DNA of 64,000 nt. Origin: Phoronis australis (Eukaryota; Phoronida; Phoronidae). Location of the stretch: assembly GCA_002633005.1 (NCBI GenBank), contig NMRA01000240.1, positions 220,415 through 284,414 of the forward strand. The letters are read 5' to 3'. Shown one piece after another: positions 33,001-39,681 of the stretch (its first letter is position 1; the number at the start of each line of letters is the position of its first letter). The notes beneath the pieces are model-generated. The model worked only from the letters and a program-made list of their open reading frames with translations. It was not told where the DNA came from and ran no database searches. The position numbers and the translations under genes are program-made.

Positions 33001-35850
33001 ACTGTAATAATTTTTGGGTATATAGTTAATTTTCACTTTCTTATGTTTTTATATATAATAATTCTTAATAAAACAGGTTCCATGGCACGACCAGAAGTGA
33101 AGATACCATGGGTGCCTGCGTTAGTTGCTAATAAATGATATTTTGTTCCACGTTCAAATCAACGATATGGGACCTGGTGATTAACATGGACTTTGATGTG
33201 CATTGCAAAAACTGAAACAGGAATCTGGGTAGGCCTATTTACAACCAAAAACAACTCAGCAAAACGTACCGTACCTAATACACAATTATCTCAATTATTA
33301 TTATCGGAACAATGTTCCACATTCAACAGAACTTAACCAATATTCTGTTGAATGTCGAACTTTTTATCATGGCAACTTAACGATTATCGAAAACATTAGT
33401 GACACCCTTGATATTAATAGTAAATAGGAGGGGATCGTGTATGAATACCTAAGGTATCCCATGGCTGACAATGGACATATCTGAATATTGGCAAGTTAGA
33501 CATTACAGTGAGATTCGTCTGAGAAGTAGGACCAGAACCTCTGCGCACTCCACACATTTTCAGGAGATAGCCGTAATGGAACGTGACAAAGGCAATTTGA
33601 AGTTGAAGAGCACATCATCAACGTGTCCCTTTGTCCATACCAGACAACAAGTAATCCGAATAACATCAAACATCAATCAAAGCCGTGGCTGTGGAGAACT
33701 CGGGTCTAAAACCAGACTGATAAGAAATAACATTATTTTGTGGCAGATGCTCATAAACCTGAGAGAATATAATTCTCTCAAAAGTCTCCATGACAACTGA
33801 TAGTACCGAAATGGGCTTATAATCACCGTATTCATCTCGTTTCATTTTTAAAGAGAAACCTTTTATAGAATGAACAAAATAAGTTCTGTGGAGGCGTGGT
33901 TCATCCTTTCAAGAAGAATGGTTCGTTTTTTACAAATACCAAGAGGTAATGGCTAGAACGTAAGCTCTTCCTTCGTTTCCTCTCAATCCGCATGTGTACT
34001 TGCTCCTAAGACTGATTTGATGGCGCATCCCTTTCGACGTCAGTCGCTATTTTTAAACAGTTCGGAATGTGTAGGCGGCAGTTAATAAAGTCATTTTTCT
34101 AATCGACTGGTTTGAAAGAACATTTGTATGTTTGGCCCTTTAGACCTTAAGTTTCTGGTAAAACTAGGCTTGACAATACCAGAAAATGAATGCTGCGGGG
34201 TTGTTTGGAGAAACTTTCAGAAAGATACGTTTTATCTCTCGAATCTCCAAGTAACGTGAGTGATATGCCATTGCAACTTTATTAAGACACCGACTACAAT
34301 AATTCAAGAATAGAGTTTTTCGTTGTAATGGGCTAATTAAACTGAGTAAAAGTGCTGATCCTAAGGTGGAAGCGTAGGCGACCTTGCCAGATTTTAACGG
34401 CATTGCCGATATTGAAAATGTGCTCTAAAATATAGCTTACGCAGTTGTTATCAGGCTTGTTTACATGGCCATATTAATCGTCATTTGTATCGCTATTTTA
34501 ATCGTCCTTTCGGCATACCGAGAAAAAATTCCAATTTGTTACCAGCTAAATAGTGGATTTTACTAGGCAAGTGTCAAGTAAAATCAAACAGCTGCAATAA
34601 ATCACTCGAGCACTCTGCATATACGTGGTTCACCAAAGCTTACGAGCACCAAGTCTAAAAAATGGGTAACTCGAATTTTTGAGAATATGGACCTTTTACT
34701 AAGAATCACGGGAAACTTTCAGAGCAACCCCCGGGGTGCGGGCTTGCAAAGGTATTCTTCGCAACATTTATTGTCGTTTGAAGCACAAAAAGGATTTTTT
34801 TTATATCATTTCGGAAATGAGGCCAGAGGGAAATTGCATGAGCCGTGGTCGGTTGGGGGCTACTATCCTGCGGGCTTAACTGTAGCGAAGAAATAGCGTA
34901 AAAATGTTCGAGTCTAAATGCTGCTGTTGTGTGTGCCATGCATGAAAAGTTTGGGAAGGTATAATTGTTACCTTTTGACTATCTAGTCGATATCAGTTTT
35001 GAAACTAGTTTCGTTTTAACACTTCTCAGTTACCTGGGATACGCACGTGAATTGGTTTGGTTTTTCTGCTTGTTTTAATTATTTAAAAACACTTGAAATG
35101 GTGCAAAAAAAACGTGAACTCGTGAATTAAACATGGATTTGCGTATTTCTACGTGTAGCCTCCATTAATCGGGGTATTAAAATGTGTCATTAAACGTTGT
35201 TGCTATATTTTCAGGGAGCGTTGACGTTGAGTGCAACAAGGGTGGAACGTTGTGCTATGACTCTCTAGCGGTGTGTGAAAAGCACAAAACTGAATCTGCC
35301 AGGTGTGTCTGTCCGGAGGGTTACTACTTGCTGGATAACGCAGTGTGTAAAGGTATGAGCGAGACTCGTTTAAAAGCATCGTGATGTAAGCATGCAATTA
35401 TAAAGTTAGTGAAAGAAATCCCGGGAATTAAGCATCGAGATGGCGAGGACGCGAAACGAAAATAATTATAGGAATTGCATTGTAGCCCAGTAAATAAGCG
35501 TTAGCAATACAGTTTGGTACAACAGATAACATCCCATAATATTTGGGACTAACTACGTCATGATTTAGTAAAATATGGTGTGAATCATCGAATATACTTT
35601 AAGTATTTTGTTATTATTGACAGTGAATATGATGGCATGGGAACCGCTCGACGAATTCATAGATACTCAAGACATACAAGATCAGAGCTCGGGAGGTATA
35701 GGAATTTGGATAGGAGTTGCAGTTGGTGCTATAGTGATCGTAGGTTTAGGGTTCTTTGTCTTTAAGTGTGCAACAAAGCAATGTAAAGAAGCTGACGACG
35801 ACAACGATGGCGATGATGATGATGATGACGATGATGCTGATGATTCGTAG
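1547..35850 (+). CDS. Gene 1 (3' part): EB/EGF-module type I membrane protein, 8 exons visible
   Basis: Exons read as coding: 1547-1678, 2527-2646, 6472-6603, 16033-16167, 17140-17262, 18247-18363, 35215-35352 and 35624-35850. Each of the first seven has an AG acceptor, a GT donor, phase 1 at both ends and exactly six cysteines with a C-x-C between the fourth and fifth, as in EB and EGF-like extracellular modules. The last exon gives one transmembrane helix, an acidic cytoplasmic tail and TAG. The protein is therefore a cell-surface type I membrane protein with a string of disulphide-rich modules outside. The first visible exon starts mid-codon, so the N terminus and start codon lie upstream of the window. 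Gene 2 at 60026 begins with a vWA-like exon ending in phase 1, which suggests (inference) that the missing N terminus here is also a vWA domain. Exon reading is firm; the ligand and the family name are unknown. Further small exons could exist in the long introns. Confidence 0.75.
2527..2646 (+). CDS. Gene 1 exon: EB/EGF-like module 2
   Basis: Acceptor ATTGTATCTCAG and a consensus donor GAG|GTAAGT, phase 1-1. The exon encodes 40 residues, including CTDNAVCASLPESEC and KCTCRKGW, with six cysteines. The first inter-cysteine loop is shorter than in module 1 and lacks the GG pair. Confidence 0.75.
2647..6471 (+). other. Gene 1 intron between modules 2 and 3
   Basis: A 3.8-kb intron. No further six-cysteine exon was found on reading. 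An acceptor-like TTTTCAG before 4107 is followed by an open frame, but it lacks any module pattern and was not accepted. A small inverted pair (ACCAAAT/ATTTGGTCC) lies near 3296-3344. Nothing else was recognised. Confidence 0.5.
6472..6603 (+). CDS. Gene 1 exon: EB/EGF-like module 3
   Basis: Acceptor GGTTTTACAG, donor C|GTAAGT, phase 1-1. It encodes about 44 residues: HCYLGGMWC, then YC, ICSC and a final ACIR, giving six cysteines with the C-x-C spacing. Its sequence is the most divergent of the seven modules (hydrophobic FMF near the end), but splice sites and cysteine order are intact. Confidence 0.7.
6889..7086. mobile_element. MITE of family M, copy 1
   Basis: Imperfect terminal inverted repeats: GCTCGTTCCAAGAGAACTT at the left and AAGTCAGTTTCTTTGAACGGGAGC at the right. 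The interior is rich in TTAAGT/ACTTAA words. A second, better preserved copy lies at 37771-38017. No coding capacity; a non-autonomous DNA element by structure, superfamily not assigned. Confidence 0.6.
7440..8535. mobile_element. LTR-like dispersed repeat R1 with internal ~68-bp minisatellite
   Basis: This segment is collinear with 27945-28700 along its whole length, both starting at a TTTTTAGAT word and ending near AAACCCACA. Shared words include AACTAA(G/C)AGCTTGTCACTT and CTTGGATAGCAGATA. Copy 1 holds about seven units of a 65-90-bp repeat around GACTGTGACCAGCAAGAGTA (7780-8220), while copy 2 has about two. AATAAA near the 3' end and TG...CA-like ends suggest a solo LTR, but no primer-binding site or partner LTR was found, so the class is open. 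Confidence 0.55.
7770..8235. repeat. ~68-bp minisatellite inside R1
   Basis: Seven degenerate units, recognised by (G)ACTGTGACCA or close variants near 7782, 7847, 7918, 8007, 8076, 8142 and 8211, each preceded by GCGTCACGA-like sequence. Spacing is mostly 65-71 bp, with one of about 89 bp. Confidence 0.65.
10155..10282 (+). repeat. 5' LTR of the gypsy element
   Basis: Begins TGTAGTGTTGTGGCTACTCA and ends ACAGTACA, so it has TG...CA ends. It is 128 bp, against 113 bp for the 3' copy; the difference is mainly a ~15-bp stretch with TAGTAGTAG and CACTGTTAGT. Elsewhere the two LTRs differ at only a few positions. Confidence 0.85.
10285..10300 (+). promoter_or_regulatory. Candidate primer-binding site
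   Basis: TGGCGACGAGGATACG starts two bases after the 5' LTR end. A PBS beginning TGG is expected because it pairs with the CCA end of a tRNA. The tRNA was not identified. Confidence 0.5.
10355..10963 (+). CDS. gag: gag (capsid part) of the gypsy element
   Basis: An intact frame of 202 codons starts 72 bp after the LTR. It looks like a gypsy gag capsid region: the WKRWRKAFTFF motif near residues 28-38, the Y-x-x-YVFRTMKQ motif near 101-111 and a helical stretch before residue 190 are typical of this family, whose product forms the particle that packages element RNA. A TAA at 10961-10963 cuts it off before the zinc knuckles, which continue in another frame. The start was chosen as the first ATG of the frame, and the upstream sequence is leader. 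Confidence 0.8.
   Translation: MAALNIELNPLPQFDVSGEASAVGSRWKRWRKAFTFFVEGKCVTNVNQKRSLLLHMADMDVQDIFEGLPEVAPAEGEEDTVYTAALRRLDSYFLPKLNAPYERYVFRTMKQGSENIDQYAARLKRQALNCEFGSEAERDERIRDQVIDCCKSSQLKRKLLQQGHTLTLSELLDIARALEAVNEQTKLMEKPSSQSEGFSGEQ
10973..12823 (+). pseudogene. pol: gypsy nucleocapsid, protease, reverse transcriptase and RNase H, broken
   Basis: Recognisable in pieces over three frames. The first CCHC knuckle has lost its last cysteine and is followed by a stop; the second, CDKCNLKGHFSNVC (about 11055), is intact. The aspartic protease shows LIDSGYTANIV (about 11305) and a stop at 11373. Reverse transcriptase shows IFSKLDLKSGFHQIEL (about 11970), then a frameshift before the MSDDLSVHG box near 12160. 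RNase H shows VIVDASPIGLGAILSQ (about 12600), followed by a stop at 12706 and others. The domains order as in Ty3/gypsy pol. The catalytic aspartates of RT and RNase H are still present, but the frame is not. No repaired reading is offered. Confidence 0.85.
12824..14326 (+). CDS. gypsy RNase H tail and integrase, open frame of 500 codons
   Basis: The first ~45 residues are the end of RNase H (ERWALRLQPYYFSVRHIPGR), so the ATG at 12824 is internal and not a native start. The integrase zinc domain follows near residues 141-178 (LAHEGYPG ... CRGCQ); the second histidine of the usual HHCC set reads as tyrosine. The catalytic core has D at about 206, D at about 262 (KTDNGRQF) and E at about 297 (ANGEIERLN), a D,D-35-E arrangement. 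Near 413-430 lies TRFGPDP, a GPF/Y-like module, and no chromodomain follows. The product would insert element DNA in the nucleus. The frame is intact but its upstream partner is not. Confidence 0.85.
   Translation: MIHIYSPKSKPSACIERWALRLQPYYFSVRHIPGREMAADALLRLMGDDACKVSDDEDEYVRWIAREATPNVLSTRDIERESARDKELETVRGCILEDRLDQCPIAYKHARNELCVVGKLVLRGCRIVIPHSLRNQVAQLAHEGYPGIVRTTEERARSKVWWPGMHRDMEKVVLKCRGCQMVAQPSSPEPMKRNSLPTSPWQHTAADLLVPMPSGEYILAIVDYYSRYYEIDILKSITSESVIKSFEKVFSMFGYPVSVKTDNGRQFISEQFKAYLKESNIEHRVSPPLGPQANGEIERLNLTMLKSMQIAHAEDKVWQREIYKSVFAYRTTPHQVTGVTPAKLMFGRELRSKLPELRSDTRNDLTVRDRDSEANQRGKDYADSKRHAKEIDIQLGDTVLLEQRKQDKLSTRFGPDPCVAVDKNPGSVTIESDGGNRYTRNTKHLKKLEEPSEPDDVTDEYVNLRPKLPILDSRGLDPAGLANYLHDSKTLKCNKLLYNP
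14471..14485 (+). promoter_or_regulatory. Polypurine tract of the gypsy element
   Basis: GAGAAAAGGAGGAGT ends exactly where the 3' LTR begins. This is the expected primer site for plus-strand synthesis. Confidence 0.7.
14486..14598 (+). repeat. 3' LTR of the gypsy element
   Basis: Begins TGTAGTGTTGTGGCTACTCA and ends ACAGTACA, matching the 5' LTR apart from a short deletion and a few substitutions (for example TGTGTGGCGC against TGTGTAGCGC). Confidence 0.85.
16033..16167 (+). CDS. Gene 1 exon: EB/EGF-like module 4
   Basis: Acceptor ACAATTTTAG, donor CG|GTAGGT-type with phase 1 kept at both ends. The 45 residues include LPCQKEYFRGTNC, SKC, ECVCVTGY and GKC, six cysteines in module spacing. 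Confidence 0.75.
16168..17139 (+). other. Gene 1 intron between modules 4 and 5
   Basis: About 1 kb of AT-rich sequence. Short open frames on both strands show no module, domain or splice pattern. Nothing was recognised. Confidence 0.5.
17140..17262 (+). CDS. Gene 1 exon: EB/EGF-like module 5
   Basis: Acceptor TTACTCCACAG, donor AG|GTAACT, phase 1-1, 41 residues. VPCELGGTYC, SEC and KCKCKEGF give the classical EB pattern with GGTYC, which modules 5 and 6 share exactly. They are probably the product of a recent exon duplication. Confidence 0.8.
17263..18246 (+). other. Gene 1 intron between modules 5 and 6
   Basis: Contains the TG microsatellite and an open frame of 139 codons at 17426-17845 that has no recognisable domain and no splice context. 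I read that frame as chance. No other structure seen. Confidence 0.45.
17957..18028. repeat. (TG)n microsatellite with an unresolved base
   Basis: About 36 TG dinucleotides with one N at 18009 and an interrupting TTT at the end. The N shows that the assembly was uncertain here, so the array length is not reliable. Confidence 0.95.
18247..18363 (+). CDS. Gene 1 exon: EB/EGF-like module 6
   Basis: Acceptor GATGTCATTGCAG, donor G|GTAGGT, phase 1-1, 39 residues. VSCVRGGTYCEKHSTC and ACKCKDGY with a final GECRG. Six cysteines; it is closest in pattern to module 5. Confidence 0.8.
19605..19745. mobile_element. MITE of family T, copy 1
   Basis: Perfect 16-bp terminal inverted repeats CGTTCAGTAACGCTAG / CTAGCGTTACTGAACG enclose 109 bp. 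Copy 2 is at 38277-38404 in opposite orientation, and the homology includes the flanking GGCGTG. No coding capacity. Confidence 0.75.
22076..22396. mobile_element. MITE-like foldback inside the P-like composite
   Basis: Ends are inverted: CATAGGCGGATTTAGGGG at the left and CCTAGATCCGCCACTG at the right, with G/C homopolymer runs just inside (GGGGGGCTGCCCCCCCC). About 320 bp, no coding content. Confidence 0.5.
23434..27273 (-). mobile_element. Element Z: 3.8-kb DNA transposon with long TIRs
   Basis: Terminal inverted repeats of about 170-195 bp begin TAGTCTAGACGCATTTC at both ends and run to GGCGGCCATTTTGTTTAT / ATAAACAAAATGGCGGCC inside. Comparison with 40110-40160 shows the insertion point: the flanks CTTCTAAA... 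and ...ATAAACT are contiguous there. Minus-strand coding fragments occupy 24534-26683. The superfamily is not assigned; I did not see a recognisable DDE core. Target duplication is not clear (A-rich on both sides). Confidence 0.65.
24534..26683 (-). pseudogene. Broken coding region of element Z
   Basis: Four minus-strand open pieces lie in order: 26683-26159, 26128-25880, 25667-25335 and 24932-24534, separated by frameshifts or stops. The last contains FTHEEADVRLVLHAVHSH, PNVLLLLVSHF, then FAFHAVTGFSTNSYFANH and SSWKVFLEHNRLL. I recognise this as a protein family that recurs in repeats of cnidarians, lophotrochozoans and invertebrate deuterostomes, with a HEEAD-x-R box and an AFHA-x-TG box. 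Its acidic residues recall PIN/FEN-like nuclease folds, but that link is inference. The 26683-26159 piece has several conserved-looking cysteines and histidines (CRSDCHACISS). Function in the element is unknown. Confidence 0.5.
27290..27825 (-). pseudogene. THAP-domain remnant of the P-like element, copy 1
   Basis: On the minus strand, 27825-27750 reads into LHRFPKNDTLRHIWLVRI, the middle of a THAP zinc-finger domain (the H-x-F-P and tryptophan positions are typical). The preceding cysteine part has been lost where foreign sequence joins near 27827. Downstream the frame shifts into a serine-rich stretch (STLSEDSSSSSEQAG). The nucleotide sequence matches 40140-40670 in the same orientation. 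THAP domains bind element ends in P transposases; here the protein is not functional. Confidence 0.6.
27945..28700. mobile_element. LTR-like dispersed repeat R2
   Basis: Second copy of the 7440-8535 family, in the same orientation, shorter because it has about two rather than seven minisatellite units (near 28330 and 28405). AATAAATTAATTAC lies near its 3' end. It sits inside the right part of the P-like composite, just beyond the truncated THAP region, so its insertion probably helped destroy that gene. Confidence 0.55.
29255..29351 (+). other. Short coding-like repeat, SRVGGHD peptide copy 1
   Basis: Reading + with codons through ATG at 29279 gives IAEVGTRMSRVGGHDSLKM and continues open. 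Copy 2 at 45083 encodes MAQVCIRKSRVGGHDALALA. The same protein frame is kept in both copies despite many nucleotide differences. Likely a coding remnant of an unidentified repeat family. Confidence 0.35.
31600..32110. repeat. Degenerate minisatellite around AAAACACATCG
   Basis: About five units containing AAAACACATCG(T/C)CC(A/G)CAATGAAATCT and then CACAACATCAAGTTA occur between 31605 and 32110. An unrelated ~120-bp stretch with TAACTTTATTCTGCTC interrupts the array at about 31905-32025. The unit is roughly 75-95 bp. Confidence 0.6.
33360..33860 (-). pseudogene. Non-LTR retrotransposon reverse transcriptase fragment
   Basis: Minus-strand translation gives KPISVLSVVMETFERIIFSQ, then QSGFRP and FSTATALIDV, followed after frameshifts by a GIP...DPLLFTIN stretch. 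These correspond to the N-terminal RT blocks of LINEs (R-P-I-S-x-L-S ... Q-x-G-F-R ... G-x-x-Q-G-S-x-L-x-P-x-L-F). No YxDD box was found downstream, so only part of the RT remains. Several frame breaks show it is dead. Clade not determined. Confidence 0.65.
35215..35352 (+). CDS. Gene 1 exon: EB/EGF-like module 7
   Basis: Acceptor TGCTATATTTTCAG, donor AG|GTATGA, phase 1-1, 46 residues. VECNKGGTLC, AVC, RCVCPEGYYL and AVC. The six cysteines and CVCPEGYYL are close to a regular EGF-like C terminus. Last extracellular module before the membrane. Confidence 0.8.
35624..35850 (+). CDS. Gene 1 terminal exon: transmembrane helix and poly-Asp tail
   Basis: Acceptor TTATTATTGACAG, entering in phase 1; stop TAG at 35848-35850. 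It begins with a juxtamembrane linker (NMMAWEPLDEFIDTQDIQDQ), then a 21-residue hydrophobic helix starting GIWIGVAVGAIVIVG, then FKCATKQCKE and a tail with about 13 aspartates encoded by a GAT/GAC run. This makes gene 1 a type I membrane protein with a very short, strongly acidic cytoplasmic end. No tyrosine-based or PDZ-binding motif is evident at the C terminus (ADDS). Confidence 0.8.
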
Positions 35851-35934
35851 CAGTTGTGACGCGTGCTTGCATGTATGTGACGTTTCTTTATCCCTTTGTG
35901 TTCATAAGTATACAGTGAGAAGGGACAGTGAAGC

Positions 35935-35940
35935 AATAAA
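35935..35940 (+). terminator. Poly-A signal of gene 1
   Basis: AATAAA lies 85 bases after the stop codon, followed by AGTTATAAAATGG. It is the first canonical signal downstream. Confidence 0.7.
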
Positions 35941-36177
35941 GTTATAAAATGGCATCGTTTTATTATAAAAAGTAAGGTTCTTGCTAGCAACTCATATATA
36001 GAATGATTGACAAAAAATGATTATCGAAATAAAATCAAGAGATCAGAAAGGGCAAATCCTCTATTATCTATCTTTGCGTATATCTCATTTACAACGAAGA
36101 GCAAAATGTGATATTAGGAGAAACATTAGATAAGCCTAAATTTTGTTTAATCTGGTCGCCACTTTATGACTTGAAAA

Positions 36178-36705
36178 TTGAACGGAAGCCTTGAAACCCT
36201 CCATTCCCACCAGAATTGCACACATTTTGGGCCACTGGAAAAAATACCGCTCTTTATGAAAAGAATGTTAAATATTACCACAGAAAATATGAGAAACTGT
36301 GCAATAAAAATGTTAATGAGCCGTCACTTTATGCTTCAACGTGACTTTTGTTGGTTCTTTTATGTGCCATGTGAAACAAATTCGCCAATTTCAATTTTGA
36401 AAAAAATTGCCAAACAATGCACGTTGCAAAAGTCACTGACTGATTTTTTGGCCTCAAACATGAACAAATCCTATGGAATAGCGAATGTGCAAATCAGCCA
36501 TCTTGAATTTGCCGCCGCAGATGCGTTATGGGAAATGTATGCCTCTATCGCTTGGCAACCGATTGTTTACAGTGTTGCCGAGTGTTGTATCAACGAATGT
36601 TTAGCACAGAAGCGGTCAAAAAAGTTATTCTATTTGAATTCGTATCCAAAATTAATATTAAACGAACAACTAGTGCAGGAAGCAAGCAACTGTATTTTAT
36701 TATAG
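36178..36705 (+). CDS. Open frame of 175 codons, no recognised domain
   Basis: The frame is uninterrupted and contains several cysteines and a short hydrophobic run (FCWFFYVPC). It starts 240 bases after the gene 1 poly-A signal. I recognise no family, signal peptide or splice context, and base composition is like the surroundings. It may be a chance frame or a relic; listed only for completeness. Confidence 0.12.
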   Translation: MNGSLETLHSHQNCTHFGPLEKIPLFMKRMLNITTENMRNCAIKMLMSRHFMLQRDFCWFFYVPCETNSPISILKKIAKQCTLQKSLTDFLASNMNKSYGIANVQISHLEFAAADALWEMYASIAWQPIVYSVAECCINECLAQKRSKKLFYLNSYPKLILNEQLVQEASNCILL

Positions 36706-37770
36706 AAATGTTTTGGAAATGAATAAAGTCAACGTTGCCCCACCCCAGCTCCGTTGACTGTAACTACGGGGCCCGGTCTGCAATCTCCGTCAGGCTCATA
36801 CTCATACTCGCGATTTCATACTCAAAATCATGCTCACTGGAGTCGTAGGCCTACTCGAAAAACCGTATTTGATGTCATATTTCGAGTAGACTCCAAACGC
36901 GTACTTAAATCTGAGAATCGTACCGGGCACTCGAGTTGCTATGGAACTCGTCAGTTATGATGTGGAATGCAAAACCACGAAAAATAGCGCTGATTCAGCG
37001 CTCCCTATATTCGCATCGACTACCCTAGCAACTACGTTCCTTATCTCCCGCCGGAAAATGCCTCAAGAAATTTAAAACAGCTTATCAAAGAAAGTCCAGT
37101 CGGCCAGAGCGGAGCAGCCAAAATCTCAGTGTCTGATTTAGTCAGGGGTAATTCTCCCCGGCCTCACTTCACTCATTACTCTTAAAATTGGCATGGTCAC
37201 ACCAACGTTTGGCGGCGTATTGAAATTATCTTTTTCATTAATGCAGTGGTGGGCCGGTGACCCCTGTTCTCTCTTGCATAGAACCCATTGCCGTGTAGGC
37301 CTATGCTGATGTCAAAACTTTGATACTGTATCTTTGCATTTTACCGGGATGTATCAAGTTGGCTGACATTTGGCGCGATAGGTAAAAACACTACATGTAG
37401 TACAACATAGGCAGGCATTCAGAGTTCATCAGTGAACGGGACGAGACGTCTACTCATAAATGGGCAAAAAATATGGAACATCATTCGGGGATTGAGAAAT
37501 TATCGATGACTAAACTATTATGTGAAATCTGACAGGGAAGCAAATTGTTTTCATCAACTTTCTGTAGGAAACCATACAAACCGTTGCACACAAACGTCAA
37601 TCAAGGCAATCCCCACCCCACAGCTGCTTTTGACCCTTGTAATGACTCGTCGACATGCGATTAGCATTCACCAGTTGCCAGGAATCGTAGTAAGAAAAAT
37701 TGGCGGCAATGACTTGCGGTGAGCATGAAGTGTGAGTCTGAGTATGATTTGAGTCTGAGCACGGAGATTG

Positions 37771-38017
37771 GGGCCCGTTCCAAGAAACTGACTTAAGTTC
37801 ATTATTGACTTAAGTCTAAGATTTGTCTTAACTTCCAAACTTTGAAACTTCCATATCTAGTAAATTCATCAAAATTAAGCCACAACGTACGTCAAACACT
37901 TAAATCAAGCTTAACATCTCTTTCTTGAAATGATTTTGAGACAAATTGAACTTTTATTTTAAAATTTAGTAAAATTTAGGAATTGTCTTAGCTAAGTCAG
38001 TTTTGTTGGAACGGGCC
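37771..38017. mobile_element. MITE of family M, copy 2
   Basis: Terminal inverted repeats of about 26 bp: GGGCCCGTTCCAAGAAACTG at the left and CAGTTTTGTTGGAACGGGCCC at the right, with one or two mismatches. Internal TTAAGT-rich sequence as in copy 1 at 6889-7086. Confidence 0.75.
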
Positions 38018-38276
38018 CCGGGGCCAGGTAAACTATAAGCACATGTCTTTGATTGTAGCAGCTAAATATAATAATCTCTTTTGTATAGAAACTCTCACGC
38101 TAGACATGCAAACAATCCCAGGGGAACTGGTGTGGGGTTTGTGCATTGAGATATGCACATTCGCTATTAACCAAATGTATCTTCAGACGCTTTTTACACA
38201 AGACTCAGGTCGATGGCTGTGAACTGTGAATTCCGGTTCCCTGACTCTGAAGTATTGCTACAAGTCTTACCTGCCT

Positions 38277-38404
38277 AACGTTCACTAACGCTAGGACCTC
38301 ACTAAAAAGCAACACTTCGCGGGATTACGTGAGATATTGCCGGGTACTTTGAACGAGAACACGTAACTTTGGATAGATTTTAGCGTTACTGAACGCACGC
38401 CTGG
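38277..38404. mobile_element. MITE of family T, copy 2
   Basis: Ends ACGTTCACTAACGCTAG and TAGCGTTACTGAACG. It is inverted relative to copy 1 at 19605-19745, and both share the adjacent GGCGTG/CACGCC. The interior contains AAGCAACACTTCGCGGGATTACGTGAGAT-like sequence matching copy 1 with gaps. Confidence 0.65.
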
Positions 38405-39069
38405 ATTTACCGTATAGAAGCACACTATAGAGACATCCTTGCTCAGCGCAGTAAACAGAATTAAGCAGTGACCTAATTTGAACTTTTTTGTTAGAACGTA
38501 CGTGAGCACATTTTTGAGCAATAGATGACGCAATCCCCGTGCCATTGACTTTTAAATGTGGTTGCTGGAACAAGACAAGCAGGTATCGATTGATGACACA
38601 GTTTTTAAAAGGTCGTCAACTGGAGACTACCTTGATCAACATTAAACATCTACAAGACAGACAAACAACAAACAACACATAAAACTACCAGGCATGATGC
38701 ACAAACCTTTGTGCATTTGCTGCGTTTTGGATCATGTGCGTTGTCTTAAAAAATGCTCCGCGTGACACGCTAAAAGCAACAATTGTGGCAAAGTGGGTGA
38801 ACGCTATTTTAACAAAATCAAAGGTCAAAAATAGGAGCCGGTCAACCAGTCGTTCACCGGAAAAATTCTCGTAGGAATACGCAACAACACGGTCGCAAAA
38901 GTCCTTGTGATATCAACGTACATGTAGATAGCGATACTGACACGCATGAGTATTTCATGATGCTGACCAATAGCGTTCATGGCTAACACCAGCAGGAACA
39001 CACCCGCGCATTTGTCAAAATCCAGGTACAACTGCAACACACACCAGGAAACGATCAACTCGGTTCGTG

Positions 39070-39681
39070 CGCTCCAAAATCGACACTGGGACAGAGAGCA
39101 ACACCCATCCGCTACGAGTTTTTCAGATGCATCCTGACATGTTAAACACGGATGGCCAGCCTGACTCGACCGTTGTCAAGCCCATCTGGGAAACCCTCTT
39201 CGCAGCCTATAACGATGCACCGATACAATGCCATGGCAGTATTTCCCTGTTGTGACTTTCGACGAAAGATAAGAAATGACCAAGTTCTCTGTTTATTGAC
39301 GTCAAAGGAGCTGTGATTCTCGGGCTTCCAACGTCGGAGAAATAGGGTATCGTCACGTTTCATCAATCCGTAAAGTCCGTTACCTCTGAGACGCAGCCGA
39401 GTGAAAGTGCACCTGGAAGCCCACCGGTGATCAACAGCGTATCTGAAGTACAGAACTTATATCCAGTATAGTTTGATAAAATGGGTAACTTAGGCTACCT
39501 GACGAAGCAAAGCTATTAGTATCTCCAGAGCAACGCCGTCCCGTTCATCGACCCGCCGCGAAAGTAGTCTATCCACATTAGAGATAAGCTGCGTTTTGAG
39601 TTAGACCGCATGGTCGAGAAGGGCATCATAACCAACGTGACTGAAAGTTCAGACTGGTGTAGCTGCATCACGACAAGTGTT
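39070..39681 (+). pseudogene. pol: gypsy protease and start of RT, broken
   Basis: The pieces DTG protease (about 39082), a long linker and the RT N-terminal region are readable but carry stops near 39467 and 39520 and several frame changes. Truncated at 39681 by the P-like insertion. Confidence 0.75.

Larger units (their letters stand above)
18364..35214 (+). other. 16.9-kb gene 1 intron between modules 6 and 7, mostly mobile elements
   Basis: Holds MITE T copy 1, the nested P-like/THAP composite (20706-28981), a minisatellite and a LINE fragment. 18364-19604 and 19746-20705 show only AT-rich sequence and a short (GGGCT)n-like run near 20357-20390. 28982-31600 shows the SRVGGHD-coding repeat near 29260-29350 and otherwise nothing I can name. 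33870-35214 shows nothing convincing. No additional module exon was found. Confidence 0.55.
36720..38865. other. Intergenic sequence with two MITEs
   Basis: Apart from MITE M copy 2 and MITE T copy 2 I see no gene. Short ACTCATACTC-like words recur near 36795-36830 and 37725-37760. Confidence 0.45.

Noticed and set aside
34164-34403. Minus-strand frame with SPLQRKTLF, resembling a LINE thumb region
   Set aside because: It lies upstream, not downstream, of the RT fragment at 33.4-33.9 kb on that strand, and the similarity is too weak alone.
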